Source: W0P28-013 sp963621145 (lineage in GTDB: Bacteria; Bacteroidota; Bacteroidia; Bacteroidales; Paludibacteraceae). Taken from it: 15,459 nucleotides of DNA. The notes under the pieces are model-generated. The model was not told where the DNA came from and ran no database searches. It saw only the letters and a list, made by a program, of their open reading frames with translations. Both the position numbers and the translations under genes were made by a program. Location: positions 1 through 15,459 of the forward strand of contig CAVFDI010000043.1 in the NCBI GenBank assembly GCA_963621145.1. The letters are read 5' to 3'. How positions within the stretch are numbered: the stretch's first letter is position 1; each line of letters begins with the position of its first letter. This document shows, piece by piece, positions 5,705-12,471 of this stretch.

Positions 5705-5869
5705 CAATTTGATTTCGTTCAAATGCGCTTCTATAACCCCGCAATTCATTGCGGGGAGACCACGACCAATTGCAGTCAGTAATTAGAAATCAGCAATCAG
5801 CAATTAGAAACAAAACGTCGCTGACCATCAGTCACGCGTAAAACTCATAAACATATTAACTCATCAACT
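5698..5869 (+). repeat. Intergenic repeat, copy 1 (about 172 bp)
   Basis: This copy aligns along its whole length with 11231-11399. Shared blocks are TAATTGACAATTTG, CGTTCAAATGCGCTTC, the ATAACCCCGCAATTCATTGC core, ACCAATTG, CAGTAA, AATTAGAAA, CTGACCA and CTCATCAACT. It starts within the 3' end of the S4 gene, supplying its TGA stop, and ends just before the U32 reading frame becomes recognisable. Its central hairpin (5737-5756) has two perfect 9-nt arms. No ORF is evident inside. Confidence 0.8.
5737..5756. repeat. Hairpin within repeat copy 1
   Basis: CCCCGCAAT and ATTGCGGGG are perfect 9-nt complementary arms around TC. In copy 2 (11270-11289) the right arm has changed to ATTGCAGGA, leaving two mismatches. 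The copies therefore differ in hairpin integrity. Confidence 0.6.
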
Positions 5870-5875
5870 CCCAAA

Positions 5876-7681
5876 ATAGAGCTTCTTTCGCCAGCCAAAA
5901 ATGCTGAAGTTGGCATTGCGGCAATAAATCACGGCGCTGACGCGGTCTACATTGGTGCACCGCGTTTTGGTGCGCGTCAGGCTGCGGGCAACACACTAGC
6001 CGACATCGAACGGCTGGTCGACTATGCGCATAAATTTTATGCTCGTGTTTATGTGGCGCTCAATACCATTCTCACCGACGACGAACTGGCTGAAGCTCAG
6101 CACATTGCAACTGATTTGTACAACCTCGGTGCCGATGCGCTGATTGTGCAAGACATGGGACTTTTGGAGTGCGATTTACCGCCAATTTCGCTGCATGCCA
6201 GCACGCAGTGCGACAATCGCACAATAGAAAAGGTTGCTTTTCTCGAAAAATGTGGTTTTGAACAGGTTGTTTTGGCGCGCGAACTCTCGTTGGAGCAGAT
6301 TCGCAAAATAGCCGAGCAGACAAATGTGGCGCTTGAATGCTTTGTGCATGGTGCGTTGTGCGTTTCGTACAGCGGGCAGTGCTATCTGAGTCAGGCTTTG
6401 CGGCAGCGCAGTGCCAACCGCGGTGCTTGTGCGCAGATGTGCCGTTTGCCTTACACGCTGACTGATGCCAATGGGCGCATTTTGGCAAAAGATAAGCACT
6501 TGCTTTCGCTCAAAGATTTCGATGCATCGGCGCATTTGCAAGCGATGATGGAGGCTGGCGTATCGTCGTTCAAGATTGAAGGACGGCTGAAAGATGCCGA
6601 TTACGTGAAAAATTTGACTGCCTACTATCGGCAAAAAATCGATTCTATTCTCGAAGGAAAAACGTTGCAGCGTGCTTCGTCGGGCAAAACGACATTCTTT
6701 TTCACACCAAATCCGCAAAAGACTTTCTACCGCGGCGCAACCGACTATTTTCTCTGCGGAAGAAAAAATGATATAACCTCGTTCGACACGCCAAAATCGC
6801 TTGGTGAGCCAGTCGGGCAAGTGCGTTCACTCGGTCGCGATAGTTTGACGCTCACAGACGATGTGCCGATGCACAATGGTGACGGGCTTTGCGGTTTCGA
6901 TGCCAATGGCGATTTTGTTGGCTTTCGGGTGAATAGGGTAGAAGGCGAGCGACTTTTTCCGCTGAAAATGCCGCGTTTGAAGATTGGCACGCAGCTTTTT
7001 CGCAATTGCGATGTCGCTTTTGAGCGGCAGTTGGCAGCCAATTCCGCCGAAAGAAAAATCGGTGTAAAAATCGCCATTTCTGATGCGGCTGAAGGCTTGA
7101 AAATTATCGCAACCGACGAAGACGATAACACTACAGAATTTCTGCTCCCAACAGAAAAAATGCCTGCCAACAATGCTGAGCGAATGAGCGAAACTTGGCA
7201 TACACAGTTTCAGAAATTGGGCGAAACGGATTTTTATCTTGCTGATTTTCAGTTGAATACTAAACAGATTTGGTTTGTTCCAGTGTCGCAAATTGCTGTT
7301 GCCCGTCGCAGTGTGATGCAACTTTTGGAAGCATTGCGTAAGCAGAATTTTCCGAGGCACGAAAAGCCTTTACTGCGCACCACGCATGCCTATCCGCAGT
7401 CGTCGCTCGACTATCGTACCAATGTGTTCAATAAGCAAGCTGAAACGTTTTATACGCACCACGGAGCGGAAGTAAAGCAGCGCGCTTTCGAGCAAGAATA
7501 TGTGCCAAATGCCGAATTGATGCGCACTAAGCACTGTCTGCGCTACAGTTTTGGCTGGTGCCCGAAGCAACACCCAACCGATGCGCCGCACGAACCGCTC
7601 ATTTTGCAGTGTGGTAGCGCCAGTTTGCAACTCTCGTTTGATTGTAAAAACTGCGAAATGGTGATTGTGAAGAGGGAGTAA
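5876..7681 (+). CDS. U32 peptidase-family protein (RlhA/TrhP-like), start codon missing
   Basis: About 601 residues from KIELLSPAKN to the stop. The signature ECFVHGALCVSYSGQCYLS (about 154-172 counting from 5876) is the U32 motif; with C185 and C189 (GACAQMC) it supplies four Cys, the pattern that binds a [4Fe-4S] cluster in RlhA, TrhP and UbiU/V. HASTQ (about 107-111) and the Cys-rich C-terminus (TKHCLRYSFGWCPK to CKNCEM) fit the long Bacteroidetes form. Studied relatives hydroxylate rRNA or tRNA pyrimidines rather than digest protein. The conserved N-terminus is intact in frame, but there is no ATG, GTG or TTG between the in-frame TGA at 5822-5824 and the domain. The first normal candidate (GTG 6053) would delete about 59 conserved residues. 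Coordinates here begin at ATA 5876 by homology. Confidence 0.8.
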   Translation: MELLSPAKNAEVGIAAINHGADAVYIGAPRFGARQAAGNTLADIERLVDYAHKFYARVYVALNTILTDDELAEAQHIATDLYNLGADALIVQDMGLLECDLPPISLHASTQCDNRTIEKVAFLEKCGFEQVVLARELSLEQIRKIAEQTNVALECFVHGALCVSYSGQCYLSQALRQRSANRGACAQMCRLPYTLTDANGRILAKDKHLLSLKDFDASAHLQAMMEAGVSSFKIEGRLKDADYVKNLTAYYRQKIDSILEGKTLQRASSGKTTFFFTPNPQKTFYRGATDYFLCGRKNDITSFDTPKSLGEPVGQVRSLGRDSLTLTDDVPMHNGDGLCGFDANGDFVGFRVNRVEGERLFPLKMPRLKIGTQLFRNCDVAFERQLAANSAERKIGVKIAISDAAEGLKIIATDEDDNTTEFLLPTEKMPANNAERMSETWHTQFQKLGETDFYLADFQLNTKQIWFVPVSQIAVARRSVMQLLEALRKQNFPRHEKPLLRTTHAYPQSSLDYRTNVFNKQAETFYTHHGAEVKQRAFEQEYVPNAELMRTKHCLRYSFGWCPKQHPTDAPHEPLILQCGSASLQLSFDCKNCEMVIVKRE

Positions 7682-7699
7682 AGACGAAAGAGTAAAGAC
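7676..7699 (+). repeat. Short direct repeat at the end of the U32 gene
   Basis: GAGTAAAGAC occurs at 7676-7685 and 7690-7699, separated by GAAA and followed by a partial AAAAGAC. The first unit contains the U32 TAA stop. Confidence 0.6.
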
Positions 7700-7730
7700 A
7701 AAAGACGGGTAATTAGCGAAAAATTTTCAA

Positions 7731-9137
7731 ATGGAATTAAAAGGCTCCATATTTCCTTTGATGGGTTCTGTGGCCGACGAACTCGGCATGGAATGCTATG
7801 TGGTTGGCGGCTATGTGCGCGACCTTGTGTTGCAGCGCCCCTCGTCCGACATAGATGTGGTGGTGGTTGGCAGTGGCATCGAAATGGCACAGGCTGTGGC
7901 AAAAAAACTCGGTCGTGGTGCGCATTTGTCGGTGTTCAAAACTTACGGCACAGCGCAGGTGAAATGTCGCTGCTACGAGTTGGAATTTGTTGGTGCACGC
8001 CGTGAATCGTACCGTCGTGAGTCGCGCAATCCGATAGTGGAGGATGGCACGCTCGAAGACGACCAGTTGCGTCGCGATTTCACGGTGAATGCGCTTGCAA
8101 TCTGCCTTAACAAAGAACGTTTTGGCGAACTGGTTGATCCATTTGGCGGCATGGCCGATATGGAGGCGAAAATTCTGCGCACACCGCGCGATCCTGACAT
8201 CACATTCAGCGACGATCCGCTACGCATGTTGCGCGCCATTCGTTTTGCAACGCAACTCGATTTTTGCATTGCACCCGACACGCTCGAAGCCATAAAACGC
8301 AATGCCCAGCGCATCGAAATAATCACGCAAGAACGCATCATTGTGGAGATAAACAAGATGATGACCTCGCCGCGACCATCGGTGGGTTTTCGTCTGCTCG
8401 ACGAGACGGGACTTTTGTCGCTCATCTTCCCCGAATTGGCCGCCATGAAAGGCATTGAAGAACGCGATGGGCGCGCTCACAAGGATAATTTTCTGCATAC
8501 GCTGAAAGTGCTCGACAATCTGTCGCAAAAAAGCGACGACCTTTGGTTACGTTGGGCGGCATTGTTGCACGACATTGGGAAACCCGCTACCAAACAGTGG
8601 GACGATCGCCAAGGGTGGACTTTCCGCAATCACAACTACATTGGCAGCAAAATAGTGCCGCGCATTTTCAAACGGCTGAAATTGCCGCTGGGCGAACCTT
8701 TGAAATTTGTCGAAAAAATGGTGCTGCTCCACATGCGCCCAATAGTTTTGAGCGAGGACGAAGTAACCGATTCGGCCGTTCGCAGGCTGCTTTTCGAGGC
8801 TGGCGACGACATCGACAAACTGATGTTGCTGTGCGAATCGGACATCACCTCGAACAACATGGAAAAGGTGAAACGTTTTTCGCACAACTTCAAACTCGTG
8901 CGCCGCAAACTGCGCGAAATAGAAGAGAAAGATCGTATTCGCAATTTCCAACCGCCCGTCGATGGTGGCGAGATAATGCAAACCTTCAACCTGCCGCCGT
9001 GCCGCATTGTTGGCGATTTCAAGACACAGATAAAAGACGCCATTCTCGATGGAATAATCCCAAACGAACACGATGCTGCCTACCAATTTCTTCTGAAAAT
9101 AGCGGCTGAACAAGGGCTGGAGCCAGTGAATAGTTAG
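7731..9137 (+). CDS. cca: CCA-adding tRNA nucleotidyltransferase with HD domain
   Basis: A 468-residue class II nucleotidyltransferase that adds or repairs the 3' CCA of tRNAs. The head domain carries GGYVRD (26-31) and the metal-binding D40-I-D42; RRDFTVNALA (114-123) and DDPLRMLRAIRFA (161-173) are the flexible-loop/neck and nucleotide-recognition motifs. An HD domain follows with H256 and LLHDIGKP (H280-D281), as in the longer bacterial CCA enzymes with possible phosphohydrolase activity. The tRNA-Asp in this window lacks an encoded CCA, so the enzyme is needed for it. The gene begins 49 bp after the U32 gene. Its TAG stop lies in the first unit of a heptamer tandem repeat. Confidence 0.93.
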   Translation: MELKGSIFPLMGSVADELGMECYVVGGYVRDLVLQRPSSDIDVVVVGSGIEMAQAVAKKLGRGAHLSVFKTYGTAQVKCRCYELEFVGARRESYRRESRNPIVEDGTLEDDQLRRDFTVNALAICLNKERFGELVDPFGGMADMEAKILRTPRDPDITFSDDPLRMLRAIRFATQLDFCIAPDTLEAIKRNAQRIEIITQERIIVEINKMMTSPRPSVGFRLLDETGLLSLIFPELAAMKGIEERDGRAHKDNFLHTLKVLDNLSQKSDDLWLRWAALLHDIGKPATKQWDDRQGWTFRNHNYIGSKIVPRIFKRLKLPLGEPLKFVEKMVLLHMRPIVLSEDEVTDSAVRRLLFEAGDDIDKLMLLCESDITSNNMEKVKRFSHNFKLVRRKLREIEEKDRIRNFQPPVDGGEIMQTFNLPPCRIVGDFKTQIKDAILDGIIPNEHDAAYQFLLKIAAEQGLEPVNS

Positions 9138-9168
9138 GAGTGAGGAGTGAGGAGTTAGGAGTGAAAAG
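9134..9168 (+). repeat. Heptamer tandem repeat after cca
   Basis: Five adjacent 7-nt units: TTAGGAG, TGAGGAG, TGAGGAG, TTAGGAG, TGAAAAG. The first unit includes the cca stop codon. It resembles the short tandemly repeated sequences of cyanobacterial and Bacteroidetes intergenic DNA. Confidence 0.7.
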
Positions 9169-9184
9169 TGGAGATAATTAAGAA

Positions 9185-9204
9185 TTTTGAATTAAGAATT
9201 AAGA
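9185..9204 (+). repeat. TTAAGAATT-type intergenic repeat, copy 1
   Basis: The 20-mer TTTTGAATTAAGAATTAAGA is found identically at 12363-12382, at the edge of the assembly gap. A related GAATTAAGAATT lies at 10123-10134 after bamD. Confidence 0.65.
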
Positions 9205-9295
9205 TTTTTTTTGTGCGTCATTCAATTTTTGCTACTTGTTTCTTGCCACTAAATACAAAAAATCGCTCAAATTATTTTTTTCAGAGAAAAAATAG

Positions 9296-9303
9296 TATCT
9301 TTG
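9296..9303 (+). promoter_or_regulatory. bamD promoter (-7 element)
   Basis: TATCTTTG matches TAnnTTTG exactly, 13 bp before the bamD ATG at 9317. The expected -33 area is a T-run without a clear TTTG. If it is used, the leader would be only about 8 nt. Confidence 0.6.
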
Positions 9304-9316
9304 CAGTTTGAAAATT

Positions 9317-10117
9317 ATGCGGAGAAATTTCGTCTACATATTGCTGGTGGCAGCGCTGTTAACCTCGTGTAGCAGTTACAATCAGCTGCTGAAGGAGAAA
9401 AATCCTGAGATAAAATACGAGGCGGCGAAGAACTATTTTTTGGAGAAAAAATACAACAAATGCTCCGAATTGCTCGAAGATGTGTCGCCTTACTACAAAG
9501 GCACAGGTCGTTCAGAGGAGGTTTTGTACCTGTTGGCTGAGTCGTATTGCGGCAGAGAGGATTATGCCACGGCTGCCGAGTATTACAAGACTTACATCAA
9601 AAATTATCCGCGCGGCGAGTTTGCGCAGGAGTGCAATTTCAAAGTGGGCTATTGCTATTACAAGGATTCGCCCGATCCGCGTCTGGACCCGACAAACACG
9701 CTGCAAGCCATCGAATCGCTCACCGAATTTCTCGAACGCTATCCGCTGAGCGAACGCTCATCGGAAGCCTATCAGTACATTTTTGAACTCGAAGATAAAT
9801 TGGCCTACAAAGGCTATCTGAACGCAAAACTCTACTATAATCTTGGCATGTATCTTGGCAACAACTATCGTTCGGCCATCATCACTGCCAACAATACGCT
9901 GAAGGATTATCCCGAAACGAAACACCGCGAGGCTTTGCTTTTCCTTATTCTTCAGGCAAAATACAAAGAGGCATCGCTCAGTGTACAAGAGAAAAAATCG
10001 GAGCGTTTCAGCGAGGTGGTCGACGAATATTACAACTACGCATCGGAATTTCCCGATGGCAAATTTATTCGCGAAGCCAACAAAATGCTGAAAGAGGCGA
10101 AAGCACACATCAAGTGA
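9317..10117 (+). CDS. bamD: Outer-membrane assembly lipoprotein BamD
   Basis: A 266-residue predicted lipoprotein of the BAM complex, which inserts beta-barrel proteins into the outer membrane. The signal peptide MRRNFVYILLVAALLTSC gives lipidated C18. The rest is made of TPR-like helix pairs: YEAAKNYFLEKKYNKCSELL (33-52), SEEVLYLLAESYCGREDYA (64-82) and AAEYYKTYIKNYPRGEFAQE (about 84-103), then further pairs with NYPRG- and RYPLSE-type inter-repeat motifs typical of Bacteroidetes BamD. The ATG at 9317 was preferred to a TTG at 9308, which falls on the predicted transcription start. It is followed by rpoZ after an 81-bp spacer with short repeats, a conserved Bacteroidetes pairing. Confidence 0.9.
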   Translation: MRRNFVYILLVAALLTSCSSYNQLLKEKNPEIKYEAAKNYFLEKKYNKCSELLEDVSPYYKGTGRSEEVLYLLAESYCGREDYATAAEYYKTYIKNYPRGEFAQECNFKVGYCYYKDSPDPRLDPTNTLQAIESLTEFLERYPLSERSSEAYQYIFELEDKLAYKGYLNAKLYYNLGMYLGNNYRSAIITANNTLKDYPETKHREALLFLILQAKYKEASLSVQEKKSERFSEVVDEYYNYASEFPDGKFIREANKMLKEAKAHIK

Positions 10118-10147
10118 ATTTAGAATTAAGAATTTAGAGAATTAAGA
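10118..10147 (+). repeat. TTAAGAATT-type repeat after bamD
   Basis: Interleaved GAATT, TAGAATTAAG and AATTTAGAGAATTAAG units begin right at the bamD TGA. They share GAATTAAGAATT with the 20-mer copies at 9185-9204 and 12363-12382. Confidence 0.5.
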
Positions 10148-10163
10148 CTTTCGCTGCAATCAA

Positions 10164-10184
10164 TTTGAAATTTGAAATTTGAAA
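10164..10184 (+). repeat. TTTGAAA tandem repeat upstream of rpoZ
   Basis: Three exact copies of TTTGAAA in a row, then TTTATA, ending 14 bp before the rpoZ ATG. The units could also present weak TTTG promoter-like elements. Confidence 0.6.
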
Positions 10185-10198
10185 TTTATACACGGATT

Positions 10199-10531
10199 AT
10201 GGATTACAAAAAACTGAAAGCGCCAACGAACACCGTTACGCGCGACATGAACAAACTCGTCGAGCCTGTGGGCAATGTTTACGAAGCCGTTCGCATCATT
10301 GCAAAACGCTCGAACCAAATTGCTATCGACCTGAAACGCGAGTTGGACAAGAAATTGCTCGACTTTGCTTCGGCGTCCGACACAATGGAAGAGGTGTTCG
10401 AAAATCATGAACAAATCGAGATTTCGCGCTACTACGAGAAAATGCCAAAACCAACGCTCGACGCCATCGAGGAGTTCGAGGAAGGTCGCATCTACTATCG
10501 CAACCCAACCAACATGGAGGTTGACGAATAA
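10199..10531 (+). CDS. rpoZ: RNA polymerase omega subunit (Bacteroidetes type)
   Basis: A 110-residue protein with the Bacteroidetes omega pattern: MDYKKLKAPTNTVTRDM, then GNVYEAVRIIAKRSNQIAIDLKREL (34-58) as the conserved omega core, and the lineage-specific tail EEVFENHEQIEISRYYEKMPKP (72-93) and YYRNPTN. Omega binds the beta-prime subunit and helps polymerase assembly. The ATG at 10199 matches the family start; an upstream in-frame ATG at 10172 lies in the TTTGAAA repeat. A terminator follows at 10560-10591. The usual Bacteroidetes follower genes (coaBC, DUF4835, recN) are not next to it. Confidence 0.9.
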   Translation: MDYKKLKAPTNTVTRDMNKLVEPVGNVYEAVRIIAKRSNQIAIDLKRELDKKLLDFASASDTMEEVFENHEQIEISRYYEKMPKPTLDAIEEFEEGRIYYRNPTNMEVDE

Positions 10532-10536
10532 CGGCA

Positions 10537-10555
10537 GTCTCTAAATTTTGGAGAC
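10537..10555 (+). other. Small hairpin after rpoZ
   Basis: GTCTCT (10537-10542) pairs with GGAGAC (10550-10555), including one T-G pair, around AAATTTT. It lies just before the terminator and probably forms part of the rpoZ 3' untranslated region. Confidence 0.4.
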
Positions 10556-10559
10556 AGGG

Positions 10560-10591
10560 TGGGGAAGGGCAGTTGCAATTCCCCATTTTTT
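10560..10591 (+). terminator. Terminator of bamD-rpoZ
   Basis: TGGGGAA (10560-10566) pairs perfectly with TTCCCCA (10579-10585), followed by six Ts. It sits just before the next promoter. Confidence 0.8.
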
Positions 10592-10619
10592 GTTGATCGA
10601 GAAAAATGTTGTAACTTTG
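10589..10619 (+). promoter_or_regulatory. Promoter of the DUF4199-glycosyltransferase operon
   Basis: TTTG (10589-10592), a 19-bp spacer and TAACTTTG (10612-10619) match the Bacteroidetes consensus exactly. The -33 TTTG overlaps the T-run of the preceding terminator, so the two units are packed tightly. The leader would be about 93 nt. Confidence 0.8.
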
Positions 10620-10718
10620 CAAAATTGATAATTGCTCGTGACTAATCGGTAATTTTCGAACTGAAAAACAAAAACGCGTAGAATTTTTAGAACCTATCTA
10701 AACTGAAACTCTTTTGCC

Positions 10719-11237
10719 ATGCGTCCCTCGGCTCTTAAACACGCCATGTATTTTGGCCTTTTGTTAGGCTTGATTTTTTGCATCAATTTCTTTCTGCAAA
10801 CTCGTTCGAGTGCGGTGTGCGATGCTTTTTCGTGGATCATTGTGCTGCTGACACCCTATGCTGCCTACCGTCTTTCGGTCGATTGCCGTGAGCGTGCTTG
10901 CGATGGCTCGATGTGCTATGGCGAGGCATTTCTCTACGGCATGCAACTCTTTTTCTACGCTTCGATTGTGGCTGCGGCATTTCGGCTGGTCTATTTCAAA
11001 TTTCTGAATCCCGATTTTTTGCCGCAACTCTACGACCAAACCATGCAGACCATGGAGGCGTTGCAAATGAAAGTTACCGACGAGCAAATGAACGAAGTGC
11101 GTCGCTCACTCACACCTGCCAACATGACCATTGCCTATGTCTGGCTCGATGTGATTGCGGGCGTGCTTGTCTCGTTTGTGGTGGCGTTTTTTGTGAAGAA
11201 GGACAAAAACGATGGAATCAAAGTAATTGATAATTGA
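10719..11237 (+). CDS. DUF4199 family membrane protein
   Basis: A 172-residue inner-membrane protein with four predicted helices at about 9-27, 37-53, 71-93 and 138-159. A soluble loop of about 45 residues between helices 3 and 4 contains FLNPDFLPQLYDQTMQTME. This is the architecture of DUF4199, a Bacteroidetes family of unknown function often found next to a family 2 glycosyltransferase, as here. The last residues (KVIDN) and the TGA stop fall in copy 2 of the 170-bp repeat. Its ATG follows a strong promoter by about 100 bp. Confidence 0.85.
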   Translation: MRPSALKHAMYFGLLLGLIFCINFFLQTRSSAVCDAFSWIIVLLTPYAAYRLSVDCRERACDGSMCYGEAFLYGMQLFFYASIVAAAFRLVYFKFLNPDFLPQLYDQTMQTMEALQMKVTDEQMNEVRRSLTPANMTIAYVWLDVIAGVLVSFVVAFFVKKDKNDGIKVIDN

Positions 11238-11399
11238 CAATTTGGTTGCGTTCAAATGCGCTTCAATAACCCCGCAATTCATTGCAGGAAGATCACTACC
11301 AATTGTAATCAGTAACTAGAAATTAGAAACCAGGAATTAGAAAAAAAACACAATCTCTGACCAATGCGTTAAACCTATCAACCTATAAACTCATCAACT
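11231..11399 (+). repeat. Intergenic repeat, copy 2 (about 169 bp)
   Basis: Homologous to 5698-5869 throughout. It begins in the last codons of DUF4199, supplying the AAT TGA end exactly as copy 1 does for the S4 gene, and ends 6 bp before the glycosyltransferase ATG. The hairpin core (11270-11289) is degraded compared with copy 1. Confidence 0.8.
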
Positions 11400-11405
11400 A
11401 TAATC

Positions 11406-12356
11406 ATGGACATTTCGTTAGTCATTCCGTTGTATAACGAGGAGGAGTCGCTGCGACCGCTGCACGAGTGGATTACGCGTGTGATGCGCGAAAACGGCTT
11501 TTCGTACGAAATCATTTTTGTGAACGATGGCAGCACCGATGGCTCGTGGCAAGTGGTGCGCGCACTGCAGCAAGCCGACGAGCATGTTCACGGACTGCGC
11601 TTCCGTCGCAACTATGGCAAATCGCCTGCGCTGCACTGCGGTTTTGCTCGCGCTCAAGGCGATGTGGTGATTACGCTCGATGCCGACTTGCAAGATTCGC
11701 CCGACGAAATTCCTGCACTCTACCACATGATTGTGGACGAGGACTACGACCTTGTCTCGGGTTGGAAAAAGAAACGCCACGACAATGCCATCACCAAAAA
11801 CATTCCATCGAAAATATACAACGCCACAGCGCGCCGCGTTACTGGGCTGAAACTGCACGACATGAACTGCGGCATCAAAGCCTACAAGCGCGATGTGGTG
11901 AAAAATATCGAAATCTATGGCGATATGCACCGCTACATTCCTTATCTTGCCAAAAATGCTGGTTTTACGAAGATTGGCGAGAAGGTGGTGGAACATCGCA
12001 AACGCCAGTTTGGTACATCAAAATTTGGTCTCGATCGCTTTGTGCATGGCTATCTCGACCTGTTTTCGCTCTATTTCTTGAGCCGCTTCGGCAAACGCCC
12101 GATGCACTTTTTTGGCTTGTGGGGCAGCGTGATGTTCCTCATCGGTTTTGTGGCCATCTGCATTGTAGGTGTCATCAAAATTGTGGCACTGCACAACGGC
12201 ACACCCGCACCGCTCGTCACCGATACGCCCTATTTTTATTTGGCACTGACAATGATGATTCTCGGCACACAGATGTTTCTATCGGGATTCCTGGGCGAAA
12301 TGCTCTCGCGCACCGCTCCCGAACGCAACAAATACCAAATTGCCGAAGAAATCTAG
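11406..12356 (+). CDS. Family 2 glycosyltransferase with C-terminal membrane anchor (dolichyl-phosphate-sugar synthase-like)
   Basis: A 316-residue GT-A enzyme. It starts ISLVIPLYNEEESL (3-16), followed by FVNDGSTDGS (38-47), RRNYGKSPAL, and the metal-binding TLDADLQDSP (90-99). NCGIKAYKRDV and QFGTSKFG (about 202-209) are typical of polyprenyl-phosphate mannose or glucose synthases. Two C-terminal transmembrane helices lie at about 235-260 and 276-298. It probably transfers a sugar from a nucleotide donor to a polyprenyl phosphate on the cytoplasmic face; donor and acceptor cannot be told from sequence. It pairs with DUF4199. The downstream neighbour is obscured by an assembly gap 26 bp after the TAG stop. 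Confidence 0.88.
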   Translation: MDISLVIPLYNEEESLRPLHEWITRVMRENGFSYEIIFVNDGSTDGSWQVVRALQQADEHVHGLRFRRNYGKSPALHCGFARAQGDVVITLDADLQDSPDEIPALYHMIVDEDYDLVSGWKKKRHDNAITKNIPSKIYNATARRVTGLKLHDMNCGIKAYKRDVVKNIEIYGDMHRYIPYLAKNAGFTKIGEKVVEHRKRQFGTSKFGLDRFVHGYLDLFSLYFLSRFGKRPMHFFGLWGSVMFLIGFVAICIVGVIKIVALHNGTPAPLVTDTPYFYLALTMMILGTQMFLSGFLGEMLSRTAPERNKYQIAEEI

Positions 12357-12362
12357 GGAGAT

Positions 12363-12382
12363 TTTTGAATTAAGAATTAAGA
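12363..12382 (+). repeat. TTAAGAATT-type intergenic repeat, copy 2, abutting the gap
   Basis: Identical over 20 nt to 9185-9204. The Ns begin at the next base, so the repeat probably caused the assembly break. Confidence 0.65.
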
Positions 12383-12403
12383 NNNNNNNNNNNNNNNNNN
12401 NNN
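12383..12403. other. Assembly gap (21 Ns)
   Basis: Twenty-one undetermined bases. The true size is not shown by the sequence, so the adjacency of the glycosyltransferase and the DUF7935-like gene is a scaffold inference. Confidence 0.98.
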
Positions 12404-12471
12404 ACCAAAACAAGTTGCAAATAGTGGTGGAGACCAAAAATTTTTGTGGGGCAAAAATCTGAAATTAACAC

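Noticed and set aside
5698..5869. Repeat copies as CRISPR or an insertion sequence
   Set aside because: There are only two copies at separate places, no spacer-repeat array and no transposase frame.
10172..10198. Upstream ATG start for rpoZ
   Set aside because: The added residues come from the TTTGAAA repeat and are absent from the family start MDYKK.
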